From Treponema sp. (GTDB lineage Bacteria > Spirochaetota > Spirochaetia > Treponematales > Treponemataceae): 64,000 bases of DNA. Of the stretch, positions 51,287 through 59,165 are shown piece by piece. The stretch lies in the NCBI GenBank assembly GCA_017934745.1, contig JAGBIY010000009.1, positions 95,725-159,724 of the forward strand, read 5' to 3'. The number at the start of each line of letters is the position of its first letter. Position 1 is the first letter of the stretch. The notes under the pieces are model-generated. The model saw only the letters and a program-made list of their open reading frames with translations, was not told the DNA's origin and did no database searches. The position numbers were made by a program, and so were the translations under genes.

Positions 51287-51446
51287 GGGCGAATGCTGAG
51301 GAGCTGATGTATACTTTAGAAACAAACTCCCAGCGGGAATCCTGTTCAAAAAACGGCTGTACCGCTTCGCGGTGGCAGAATGTTTTTTGAACAAATCCCC
51401 GCTTCCGTTTGTTTCTAAAAACACATTAAGAGAATCAGCATTCCAC
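51287..51446 (+). repeat. Long hairpin repeat, copy D (divergent stems)
   Basis: Most diverged full copy. The outer arm is gaatgctga with tcagcattc, the next stem is tttagaaacaaac with gtttgtttctaaa, and the middle stem is tgttcaaaaaac with gttttttgaaca. The tip is CTG-t-ACCGC-ttc-GCGGT-gg-CAG. Stem sequences differ from other copies, but both arms have changed together. It lies between the converging pyrE and DUF1703 ATPase genes. Confidence 0.88.
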
Positions 51447-51481
51447 AAGAACTTGCAACAAGTCAAGGAACCCAGCTTTTT

Positions 51482-53059
51482 TTATTCCTTCACGAAGCGC
51501 TCGATTCTGCACTCGTGGGTCTTTTTTTTCTCGTCGTAGTTCACGCCGACAAAAAGAAGGTCGCCGGAATAGTGTTCAAGCGAAGAGAAATACCGCTTTT
51601 CTTTTATTTGGTTCATCGCGCTCTCTGTCGAGCCGTTCCGCTTCAACTCGACAATCAACGCGGGAATGTTCGGCACGAACGGAATGAATACCACGTCGGC
51701 GAATCCTTTGCCGGTGGTCACCTCGCGAAGGATTGTGTACTTGTTGAGGGCGTAGATGTACGAGAGGTAAATCGCGCTCTGCAAAGCGTCCTCGTTGTTG
51801 TAGCTCCGGTTCGATGTGACGTGGATGTGGCTCTCGTCGAGAGCCTTCGCGACGGCATCTTCGTTCATCTTCAGCGTCTCTTTCAAAAGCTCCTTTGACG
51901 CCTTGATGATTCTGTCGGTCGTTTTGTATTCATCGACAACGGCGACTGCACTCTTCCATTCCTCAAGGACTTCCTTGTTCGGGATTCTGCACGTTTCGCT
52001 CTCGTTGTCATAGGCGAGATAGCCCAAATGAATCAAATAAGTGAAGACATCGTCCTTCGTCCTGAATTCCGTCATTGTGTTCATGAATGTCGTAACGTTG
52101 ACATCGACACTCTCGCCTGCAACCATTTTTATCACGTCGTCCCTAGTCCCCTCGAAGTTCTCTTGTATGCGGTCGGAGATGACTGCGTAGGTGGAAGTTT
52201 TGCTCCAGTAGTTTCCGATTGATTCGTTCAACAGGGATTTCACGACTGATTCCGGATTGTAGATTTCAATTCCGCGCTGGCTGTAGCCGTCGTACCATCT
52301 TTTGTATTCCTCATAGTCCGCATTGTATTTTTCGCAGAGTTCTTTCACCTCTTCCCCCGTGAAGCCGATGAATTCCGCAAGCTTTCCCGCGCTCAAAATC
52401 GTGTATTCGTCGAAGTTGTTGAGCTTGGACTGGATTCTGTCGCGTATGACTGGGAGAACACCGGTCAAATACGCAAGGGAAATCGCAGGTCGAAGTGTGT
52501 TGCTCTTGAAAAGACCGTTCAAAAAGTCCAAATATTGATGGAAAAGCTTCTCGCTCACGTTTTCCCGGACGAGCACGTCGTATTCGTCCATGATGATGAC
52601 AAAATGCTCGTTCTTCTTTGCGTATGCCTTCAAGATGCAGTTTCCGACTGATTCTTTCGGATTGAAGTTGATGTCTGGGAATTGCTCGATGAACTCCGCA
52701 ACAATCTTTGTCTGTAAATTGCTCAGAAGATTTTCTTTGTCTAATTCGTTCTTGAACTCGCTGTTCATGTCAATCTGGATGACGTTCAGCTTGTTCAAAT
52801 TGCTCTCGAAACTTGGGTCGTGGCTGATTTTGTACGGCGCGAAAAGCTCTCTTGAGTCGCAGCCTTTTGAAAAGTACGCTGAAAGCATGTTGCCAGCAAT
52901 CGTCTTTCCGAACCGGCGCGGGCGAGAGACGCAGACATACTTGTTGTTCACTTTCATGATTCTGTTCAACGCGCTTATCATCATCGTCTTGTCGACGTAG
53001 ATTTCGTTGTTCGTGATTTCCGTGAAGTTGTCGTTGTTCGGATTCAAGTAGATTCCCAT
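51482..53059 (-). CDS. AAA-ATPase-like protein with PD-(D/E)XK C-terminus (DUF1703 type)
   Basis: 525 residues. The N-terminal domain begins MGIYLNPNNDNFTEITNNEIYVDKT and has a P-loop in SRPRRFGKTIAGNML. A VIIMDEYDVLV Walker B follows near residue 155. The C-terminus (GFADVVFIPFVPNIPALIVELKR) has the D...E-x-K nuclease-like pattern. Families of this type are multi-copy in treponemes, clostridia and Bacteroidetes, with unknown function. No ribosome site is obvious before the ATG. It is probably an independently acquired gene, as it lies between core genes pyrE and cimA. Confidence 0.88.
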   Translation of the reverse strand: MGIYLNPNNDNFTEITNNEIYVDKTMMISALNRIMKVNNKYVCVSRPRRFGKTIAGNMLSAYFSKGCDSRELFAPYKISHDPSFESNLNKLNVIQIDMNSEFKNELDKENLLSNLQTKIVAEFIEQFPDINFNPKESVGNCILKAYAKKNEHFVIIMDEYDVLVRENVSEKLFHQYLDFLNGLFKSNTLRPAISLAYLTGVLPVIRDRIQSKLNNFDEYTILSAGKLAEFIGFTGEEVKELCEKYNADYEEYKRWYDGYSQRGIEIYNPESVVKSLLNESIGNYWSKTSTYAVISDRIQENFEGTRDDVIKMVAGESVDVNVTTFMNTMTEFRTKDDVFTYLIHLGYLAYDNESETCRIPNKEVLEEWKSAVAVVDEYKTTDRIIKASKELLKETLKMNEDAVAKALDESHIHVTSNRSYNNEDALQSAIYLSYIYALNKYTILREVTTGKGFADVVFIPFVPNIPALIVELKRNGSTESAMNQIKEKRYFSSLEHYSGDLLFVGVNYDEKKKTHECRIERFVKE

Positions 53060-53088
53060 GCAGTGCCTCCGGCTCGATTATAGCACGG

Positions 53089-53247
53089 ATGGGCGGAGCG
53101 TACAGGCTCTGCATAGAAGTGAAGAACCTGCAGAAAGTAAAGCAGCAGCGCGCCGACTACAATTCAAGTCCGACCGGAAAAGACGCGGACGTGATGAAAG
53201 CGTGGAGGACGCGCCACAGACTGCTTTTCAACGGGAACACGTTCTAG
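53089..53247 (+). pseudogene. Possible small gene or gene remnant
   Basis: A 52-codon frame (MGGAYRLCIEVKNLQKVKQQ to ending HRLLFNGNTF) uses GC-rich codons like real genes but has no ribosome site and no recognised family. It lies in the 209-bp gap between the DUF1703 ATPase and cimA. It may be the tail of a displaced gene. Confidence 0.25.
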
Positions 53248-53268
53248 GACGCCACGTTCCCCTGAAAG

Positions 53269-54867
53269 CTACAGAAGCTTGGCGAATTTCTTCTCCAAGT
53301 CCTTTATGAGCTTGTACTCGAACGAATCGACGAGTGCGATGTAGCTGGCCTCGATTACGTCGCCTGCGACGCCCATCGTGGCCCACGAGTCGCTTCCGTC
53401 GCTGGACTCGATGAGGACGCGGACTCGGCTGGCTGTCGCGCTCTTTCCGTCGAGGACGCGGACTTTGTAGTCGGTCAGGCGGATTTGGGAGACGGCCGGG
53501 TAGAATTCCTCAAGGGCCTTCCTGAGAGCGACATCCATCGCATTGACGGGACCGTCGCCCTCCCCCGCCGTCACGACGGACTTTCCGTCCACATCAAGCT
53601 TCACCTGCGCGAACGCGCTCTGGTCGTCGGCGAAGCGCGGGAATTCCCCGCTCGTCTTGTAGTAGTGGAGATTGAAGAACGGCTGGTACTTTCCGATGAC
53701 CTTGCGGACGAGAATCTCGAAGCTCGCGTCGGCTCCCTCGAACTGGTAGCCGTCGTGCTCCAAGTCCTTCACCTTCGCCACGATTTCGGCCACGACAGGG
53801 CTTGACTTCGTGAGCGTCTTGTCGAATTTCTGCACCTTCTCCACAATCATGCTCTTTCCGGCAACCTCGCTCATCAGGAAGACGCGCTCGTTGCCCACGG
53901 ATTCGGGCGTGACGTGCTCGTAGGCGAACGGATTCTTTATAACGGCGTCGATGTGCATCCCGGCCTTGTGGGCGAACGCGCTCGCACCGACATACGGCAT
54001 TCCAGTATCAAGGGCGATGTTCGTGATTTCGGCGACCCGCTTGCAGATTGGCGTGAGATTCTCAAGGTTCCCGCTTATGCACTGGCAGTCGAGTTTGAGC
54101 TGCAAATCTGCGATTATCGTGGAAAGGTTGGCGTTTCCTGTCCTCTCGCCGAAGCCCAAAAGAACGCCCTGGACATGGGTCGCGCCGGCCTCCACGGCAA
54201 GAAGGGAATTCGCCACGGCCAAGCCTGAATCGTTGTGCGTGTGGATTCCGATGGAGACATTTGCAGAACCACAGAATTTTTCGACGACTGCCTTCGTGGC
54301 GTTGTAGCACTCCATCGGCATGGCGCCGCCCTTTGTCTCGCACAACGAGAGGCAAGTGGCGCCACCCTCAACCGCCGCCGAAAGAGCCTTCATGGCGTAG
54401 TCCTTGTTGGCGGCGAAACCTGTGAAGAAATGCTCGGCATCGAATATGACAGTCTTTCCTTTCTTTGTGAGGTAGTCGCAGGTGTCGCGAATCATCTCAA
54501 GGTTCTCTTCGAGTGTGGCGTGCAGAATTTCCGTCACCTGGAAGTCCCAGGTCTTCCCGAAAATGCAGACGACTTCGGTCTCGGCGGAGAGGAGGCTCTG
54601 CAGGTTCGCATCCTCCGAGCACTTCAAGTCCTTGCGCCTCGTGGAACCGAAAGCCACGATTTTCGAATTCTTGAGCGAAAGCTTCTTCGCCTCCTGGAAG
54701 AATTCCATGTCCTTCGGGTTGCTGCCGGGGTTTCCGGCCTCAATGAACGCTACGCCAAGCTCGTCCAGAGCCTTGACGATGTTGATTTTGTCCTGGACGG
54801 AATAGCTGATGCCCTCACCCTGCGAACCGTCGCGCAAAGTGGAATCCAAAATGTCTATCTTCTTCAT
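53269..54867 (-). CDS. cimA: (R)-citramalate synthase
   Basis: 532 residues. Condenses acetyl-CoA with pyruvate to citramalate, the first step of the threonine-independent isoleucine route. The TIM-barrel core shows LDSTLRDGSQGEGISYSVQDK, EAGNPGSNPKD, FDAEHFFTGFAANKDY (typical of CimA and not LeuA), GIHTHNDSGLAVANSL and FAHKAGMHIDAV. The C-terminal domain is the LeuA-type allosteric dimer (GDGPVNAMDVALRKAL), so isoleucine feedback is likely. leuB in this window could serve both pathways. queD lies 41 bp upstream on the same strand. Confidence 0.95.
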   Translation of the reverse strand: MKKIDILDSTLRDGSQGEGISYSVQDKINIVKALDELGVAFIEAGNPGSNPKDMEFFQEAKKLSLKNSKIVAFGSTRRKDLKCSEDANLQSLLSAETEVVCIFGKTWDFQVTEILHATLEENLEMIRDTCDYLTKKGKTVIFDAEHFFTGFAANKDYAMKALSAAVEGGATCLSLCETKGGAMPMECYNATKAVVEKFCGSANVSIGIHTHNDSGLAVANSLLAVEAGATHVQGVLLGFGERTGNANLSTIIADLQLKLDCQCISGNLENLTPICKRVAEITNIALDTGMPYVGASAFAHKAGMHIDAVIKNPFAYEHVTPESVGNERVFLMSEVAGKSMIVEKVQKFDKTLTKSSPVVAEIVAKVKDLEHDGYQFEGADASFEILVRKVIGKYQPFFNLHYYKTSGEFPRFADDQSAFAQVKLDVDGKSVVTAGEGDGPVNAMDVALRKALEEFYPAVSQIRLTDYKVRVLDGKSATASRVRVLIESSDGSDSWATMGVAGDVIEASYIALVDSFEYKLIKDLEKKFAKLL

Positions 54868-54908
54868 AATCTTTCCCTTGTGTTTCGTGTGTTTTTGAAT
54901 GCAGATTT

Positions 54909-55295
54909 TCAGTCGGCGATGTAGCGCGCCCTGTTCGTGTCCGTCTCGAAGACGTCGATTGCGTACAGGAAAGCGTCGTCGTCGTTCTTTTTCGCAAGGG
55001 ACGGAATCATCTCCAGAATCGAGTCGAAGATGAATTTCGCAATTCGCTCCGCGCTCGGATTCTGGTCGAAAACCTCCATGTCGTTGAGATTTGTGTGGTC
55101 CATCTTTTTGCAGACGGATTTGAGCGCGGCCTTCAGCTCCGTAAAGTCGAGGAGCATCCCCCCCTCGTTCAGTTTCTTTCCGCGCACATGAGCATAAACT
55201 TTATAGTTGTGTCCGTGCAGATTCTCGCACTTTCCGTGATAGTCGCGCAGAAAATGCGCAGCCGCAAAATCAGTGTTCACCCGAACTTCAAACAT
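54909..55295 (-). CDS. queD: 6-carboxy-5,6,7,8-tetrahydropterin synthase
   Basis: About 128 residues. Converts dihydroneopterin triphosphate to 6-carboxytetrahydropterin in queuosine/preQ1 synthesis. Zinc ligands and catalytic Cys are visible: DFAAAHFLRDYHGKCENLHGHNYKV. MDHTNLND and the C-terminal IDVFETDTNRARY are also typical. The ATG at 55295 has GGGGA nine bases upstream; the ATG at 55304 overlaps that site and is less likely. It sits between cimA and the TSCPD gene without other queuosine genes in view. Confidence 0.93.
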   Translation of the reverse strand: MFEVRVNTDFAAAHFLRDYHGKCENLHGHNYKVYAHVRGKKLNEGGMLLDFTELKAALKSVCKKMDHTNLNDMEVFDQNPSAERIAKFIFDSILEMIPSLAKKNDDDAFLYAIDVFETDTNRARYIAD

Positions 55296-55316
55296 ACGAT
55301 TCATTCCCCAAAAAAG

Positions 55317-55562
55317 TCACCGCCGCATCACGGCTTTCGCGAGCTGGTCGGCGCAGCTTGTACCCTTGCTTCCGCAAAGGTTCCCTGCAAGTTTCCCGAA
55401 TATCTCCTCCGCCTTCATCCCCTCGCAAAGGCGCGAAATCGCCTTCAGGTTCCCGTTGCATCCGCCCTCGAACGCGATGTTGTGGATTCTGTCGTCGTCG
55501 TCCCGCTCGAACGTAATCATGCGGGCGCAAGTTCCGCTTGTCTTGTAGGAAACTTTTTCCAT
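55317..55562 (-). CDS. TSCPD domain-containing protein (TIGR03905 type)
   Basis: 81 residues consisting entirely of a TSCPD domain: KTSGTCARMITFERDDDDRI, FEGGCNGNLKAISRL and CGSKGTSCADQLAKAV. The four conserved cysteines probably bind zinc, as in the C-terminal domain of some ribonucleotide reductases. A GAGGT site precedes the ATG. It lies upstream of queD on the same strand; the functional link is unclear. Confidence 0.92.
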   Translation of the reverse strand: MEKVSYKTSGTCARMITFERDDDDRIHNIAFEGGCNGNLKAISRLCEGMKAEEIFGKLAGNLCGSKGTSCADQLAKAVMRR

Positions 55563-55755
55563 ATTTTGTACCTCGCCCCCATTTTATCAGAATAGCGGGA
55601 TTTGTTTTAGGGCAGACGGAAAAAGTCGGCGGTTTTGGGAATTTTCTTTTGGAGATGAAAAATTTTCCGTTTTATATAAAATGAATAGAAAAACTTTTTG
55701 CCAGTTCAAAAATATTGGAATAAAAAATTCCCACAAACAAAAAAGAGGTGTTTTT

Positions 55756-57030
55756 ATGGAAATCGAGACAAAATGTCTTCACGCGGGTTACGAACCGAAG
55801 AACGGAGAGCCGAGGATGATTCCAATCATCCAGAGCACCACGTTCAAGTACGACACGTCCGAGAAGATGGGTGAGCTTTTCGACTTGAAGGCTTCGGGCT
55901 ACTTCTACTCAAGGCTGCAGAACCCAACATGCGACATGGTGGCGGCGAAAATCGCGGCAATGGAAGGCGGAAGCGCGGCAATGCTCACAGGCTCCGGGCA
56001 GGCGGCTAGCTTCCTGGCTGTGTTCAACCTCGCGAACGCTGGCGACCACGTCGTCGCAAGCTCCACGATTTACGGAGGCAGCTTCAACCTTTTCAGCGTC
56101 ACGATGAGGAAGATGGGCATCGATTTCACTTTCGTGGACCCGGACTGCACGGACGAGGAGCTTGAGGCGGCTTTCAAGCCGAACACGAAGGCAGTCTTCG
56201 GAGAGACAATCGCGAACCCGGCCCTCATCGTGTTCGACATCGAGCGTTTCGCGAAAGCCGCGCACTCGCACGGAGTCCCGCTCATCATCGACAACACGTT
56301 CGCGACACCTGTCAACTGCCGCCCGTTCGAGTTCGGAGCCGACATCGTAGTGCACTCCACGACCAAGTACATGGACGGCCACGACGCGACGCTCGGCGGC
56401 TGCATCGTCGACCACGGAAAGTTCGACTGGATGGCGCACAAGGAGAAGTTCCCCGGCCTCTGCACGCCAGACGAGAGCTACCACGGAATCACATACGCCA
56501 CGCAGTTCGGGAACGAGGGCGCGTTCATCACGAAGGCGACCGCCCAGCTCATGCGCGACTTCGGATGCGTCCAGTCCCCGATGAACGCCTACATGCTGAA
56601 TTTGGGGCTTGAGTCGCTCCCTGTCAGGATGGAGAGGCACTGCTCCAACGCGCTCAAAATCGCACAGTTCCTTGAGAAGTCGGACAAAGTCTCTTGGGTG
56701 AACCATCCGTCGCTCCCTGGAAACAAATACTACGAGCGCGCCAAGAAATACATGCCGAACGGAACTTGCGGAGTCATAAGCTTCGGCGTGAAAGGCGGAA
56801 GGAAAGCCGCGGAGAAGTTCATGGCCGAGTTGAAGCTCGGAATGATTGCGACACACGTGGCGGACGCGCGCACCTGCTGCCTCCACCCGGCCTCATCGAC
56901 CCACAGGCAGATGAGCGAGGAGGAGCTTGTCGCGGCCGGCGTTCCTTCCGATTTGATTCGCTTGTCGGTCGGCCTTGAGAACGTGAACGACCTGCTCGCC
57001 GACATCGGAAACGCCCTCAGCAAGATTTGA
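55756..57030 (+). CDS. metY: O-acetylhomoserine sulfhydrylase/Cys-Met metabolism PLP enzyme
   Basis: 424-residue pyridoxal-phosphate enzyme making homocysteine (or cysteine) from an O-acyl substrate and sulfide. It begins MEIETKCLHAGYEPKNGEPR. YSRLQNPT, GSGQAASFLAVFNL, PLIIDNTFATPVNCRPFEFGADIVVHSTTKYMDGH (PLP Lys in STTKY) and CCLHPASSTHRQMSEEE are standard. A methionine gamma-lyase role is a possible alternative. GAGGTG lies five bases before the ATG at 55756. No SAM-type riboswitch was recognised upstream. The last ~26 bases of the gene recur at 58816. Confidence 0.92.
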   Translation: MEIETKCLHAGYEPKNGEPRMIPIIQSTTFKYDTSEKMGELFDLKASGYFYSRLQNPTCDMVAAKIAAMEGGSAAMLTGSGQAASFLAVFNLANAGDHVVASSTIYGGSFNLFSVTMRKMGIDFTFVDPDCTDEELEAAFKPNTKAVFGETIANPALIVFDIERFAKAAHSHGVPLIIDNTFATPVNCRPFEFGADIVVHSTTKYMDGHDATLGGCIVDHGKFDWMAHKEKFPGLCTPDESYHGITYATQFGNEGAFITKATAQLMRDFGCVQSPMNAYMLNLGLESLPVRMERHCSNALKIAQFLEKSDKVSWVNHPSLPGNKYYERAKKYMPNGTCGVISFGVKGGRKAAEKFMAELKLGMIATHVADARTCCLHPASSTHRQMSEEELVAAGVPSDLIRLSVGLENVNDLLADIGNALSKI

Positions 57031-57053
57031 GCGCATAATTGACGCAAAAAAAA
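57005..57053 (+). repeat. metY-tail direct repeat, left copy
   Basis: The end of metY plus its stop and following A-run (49 bp) recurs at 58816-58864 with one mismatch. The two copies flank the AAA_14 ATPase gene and hairpin repeat E. Confidence 0.85.
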
Positions 57054-57088
57054 GCATTCGTCCGAGAAGTTGTCCCGAGCGAATGCTG
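57042..57088 (-). terminator. Leftward terminator next to metY
   Basis: gcattcg pairs with cgaatgc, and the A-run before it gives a T-run on the minus strand. It would end transcription of the ATPase at 57155. A related terminator with a different stem sequence follows the duplicated metY tail. Confidence 0.7.
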
Positions 57089-57154
57089 TCAGCCCAAAAA
57101 AGTCACCCAATGGTCATCAAAGCAAACTGCCGAAAATTAAATTAAATTTTAAGA

Positions 57155-58498
57155 TTAAGAAACAATTTTTTCCAGCATATATCGCTTGAGCAGGAATGTG
57201 CAGAAATAGGGGAATGTATAAAACTCTCCATTGAATCCAATATTTTTGGCGCAAAGTTTTATTCCATATTTTATATCACTGTATTTTTCTTTTTTTATAA
57301 GATTTTTAAGAGATGCTGTCGGATTATCATTTGCTTTTACTTCTACAGGAACAAGAGAAGCGGCATCCCGAATGAAGAAATCCATTTCGACTGTCGATTT
57401 TTCATTTTTGTAATAGAATAAATCATATCCCTGTTTTACCAGCATGTCTCCAACAATGTTTTCGAAAATTGCACCTTTGTAAGCGTTAAAATTTTTGTTC
57501 TGCCGCAAATCAATCTGCGCTTCTTCATCAAGTGAAGCTATCAAAAGTCCCGTGTCACTATAATAGATTTTATATTCCCCAGGATTATAATTTCCTTTAA
57601 GAGGAAGTTCCGGCTGCTCAAGATTGTAACAGACATTTACGATACCGGCATCCTTTAGCCAGTCTACAGTTCCAATGTATTCTCTGTTTCTGGCTCCTCT
57701 TGCAACTTTTGTTATCTGATAACGCTTGTTTTCCTTTGCAAGAAATACCGGAATATGGGTATATACATTCTTGATTTTTGACTTATCAAGCCCTTTTGCA
57801 TATTTTAGGATATCTTCTTCATACGCTTTCTGAATTTGAATCTGCTCCTGCAGAATGCCTGAGAAATTATTCTGTTCAATGAATCTATTTACAATACGTG
57901 GCATTCCGCCTGTAATCATGTAGTCTTTGAAGCAGTTCATCCAGACATCAAATTCATTATCAGAAAAGGGAGTAAGATTTTTTAGGTGCTCATAAATACT
58001 TTCTATCTGGTCATGGGAATAGCCTTTTGCCCAAAGGAACTCTTCAAAATCAAGGGAATGCATATCATAATCTTCCTTAAACCCCACGCTTACAGAAGTA
58101 ATTTCTTCGTAATTTATACCAAGAAGGGAACCCGAACAGATAACATCATACCGACCGTCCAATTTAAAAAATTTTAGGCAGGTTGCACAGTCTGGACATG
58201 CCTGCATTTCATCAAAAAGAATAAGCGTTTCGTTGGGAACAAATTTGAATGCAGGATTAATCAATGAAATTTCTTTAATGACATTATCAGGCGAATAGCC
58301 GGATGAAAAAATCCTTAAATACTGAGGTTCGTCTATAAAATTGATTTCTACAAAGTTTTTGTAGTTTTTGGCAAAGTTTTCAATGGAAGATGTTTTACCA
58401 ATCTGACGGGCACCTTTTATGATAAGGGGCATCCTGTCAGGATTCTTTTTCCAGTTTATAAGAAAATCATCAACCTTTCTGCGAAGTTTATATCCCAT
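57155..58498 (-). CDS. AAA_14/DUF4143 ATPase, copy 1
   Basis: 447 residues. Walker A is GARQIGKTSS (about 29-38), Walker B is ETLILFDEMQACPD, and CSGSLLGINYEE is the family's SGS motif. The C-terminal DUF4143 region (LFYYKNEKSTVEMDFFIRD to VPVEVKAND) has a D...E-x-K pattern resembling nuclease folds. Such ATPases are common in mobile gene pools with unknown role. The gene is much more AT-rich than metY next door, and it is enclosed by duplicated metY-tail sequence, so recent insertion is likely. No ribosome site was obvious. Confidence 0.9.
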   Translation of the reverse strand: MGYKLRRKVDDFLINWKKNPDRMPLIIKGARQIGKTSSIENFAKNYKNFVEINFIDEPQYLRIFSSGYSPDNVIKEISLINPAFKFVPNETLILFDEMQACPDCATCLKFFKLDGRYDVICSGSLLGINYEEITSVSVGFKEDYDMHSLDFEEFLWAKGYSHDQIESIYEHLKNLTPFSDNEFDVWMNCFKDYMITGGMPRIVNRFIEQNNFSGILQEQIQIQKAYEEDILKYAKGLDKSKIKNVYTHIPVFLAKENKRYQITKVARGARNREYIGTVDWLKDAGIVNVCYNLEQPELPLKGNYNPGEYKIYYSDTGLLIASLDEEAQIDLRQNKNFNAYKGAIFENIVGDMLVKQGYDLFYYKNEKSTVEMDFFIRDAASLVPVEVKANDNPTASLKNLIKKEKYSDIKYGIKLCAKNIGFNGEFYTFPYFCTFLLKRYMLEKIVS

Positions 58499-58543
58499 AA
58501 ATCGAAAATATCACGCTTCATCACAAAATTCCATATATTTTTT

Positions 58544-58596
58544 GACTTAAAATCACATTTTTCCAGCTATTTCTCGGACTAAAATCACATTTTTCC
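58544..58596 (+). repeat. Short tandem repeat upstream of ATPase copy 1
   Basis: gactaaaatcacatttttcc occurs twice, 33 bp apart, with one extra T in the first copy. It lies just before hairpin repeat E, in the presumed promoter region of the leftward ATPase gene. Confidence 0.6.
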
Positions 58597-58599
58597 TTA

Positions 58600-58784
58600 G
58601 GTCGAATGTCGAGTTTATGCATACCGTAGTTGCAGAAACAAGCTCCCAGCGGGAACCCGCCAACAAAAACGGCAGTACCGCTCCACGGTGGCTGAGTGTT
58701 TTTGTTGACGGAACCCCGCTTCCGCTCGTTTCTGCCATTGCACTGTGAAAACTCGACTTTCGCCCTAAAACTCGAAATTCGACC
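58600..58784 (+). repeat. Long hairpin repeat, copy E (two 3' ends)
   Basis: The 5' arm is ggtcgaatgtcgagttt. The middle stem caacaaaaac/gtttttgttg is unique to this copy. The tip has ACCGC-tcc-ACGGT in place of ttc/GCGGT. The element ends with two successive 3' arms: actcgactttcgccct (type seen in copy A) and then aaactcgaaattcgacc (type seen in copy B). It lies between ATPase copy 1 and the duplicated metY tail. Together with the following features it accounts for the 667-bp gene-free gap 58499-59165. Confidence 0.88.
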
Positions 58785-58815
58785 CTTTATTTTTTGTGAG
58801 ATTTTCTGTCGTGTT

Positions 58816-58864
58816 TCGGAAACGCCCTCAGCAAGATTTGAGCGCATAATTGACACAAAAAAAA
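58816..58864 (+). repeat. metY-tail direct repeat, right copy
   Basis: Matches the metY 3' end (57005-57053) at 48 of 49 bases but is not attached to a gene here. It marks the far boundary of the inserted ATPase segment. Confidence 0.85.
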
Positions 58865-58905
58865 CAGGATTTGTCCGAGAACATCCCAGACAAATCCTGT
58901 CCGCC
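58857..58905 (-). terminator. Leftward terminator, relative of the one at 57042
   Basis: aggatttgtc pairs with gacaaatcct; the loop tccgagaa is shared with the terminator after metY, while the stem differs but still pairs. The A-run gives T residues on the minus strand. It would serve the gene remnant ending at 58918. Confidence 0.65.
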
Positions 58906-58917
58906 TAAAACGCAACG

Positions 58918-59019
58918 CTAGTCGACACGAAAAAATTCCGCGTCAATCTTTTTCCTTGCCTCCTCTTCCAAAACCTCTATCCGCTCCCAACACAGACAGA
59001 AGGCCTTTCTTAGATAGCC
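58918..59019 (-). pseudogene. 3' remnant of an unknown gene
   Basis: About 33 codons end in RIEVLEEEARKKIDAEFFRVD and a stop, directly before a leftward terminator, as a real gene end would. An in-frame stop cuts it upstream, after which the DNA becomes AT-rich. It was probably truncated when the second AAA_14 ATPase arrived. Family unknown. Confidence 0.35.
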
Positions 59020-59165
59020 CTAATATCGACCGGTAATTTGAAAGCTTCGGCAGACATAAATGAAAATTTTGAAATTTTACACAAATACTGACTATAAAAT
59101 ATTGAAGAATTACATAAATACACATATTATAATACTGAAGAATTACATTTTATGAGGTTATAAGA

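Noticed and set aside
55563-55755. SAM or other methionine-linked riboswitch before metY
   Set aside because: The ~190-bp gap is AT-rich and shows none of the recognisable SAM riboswitch cores or a terminator before the start codon.
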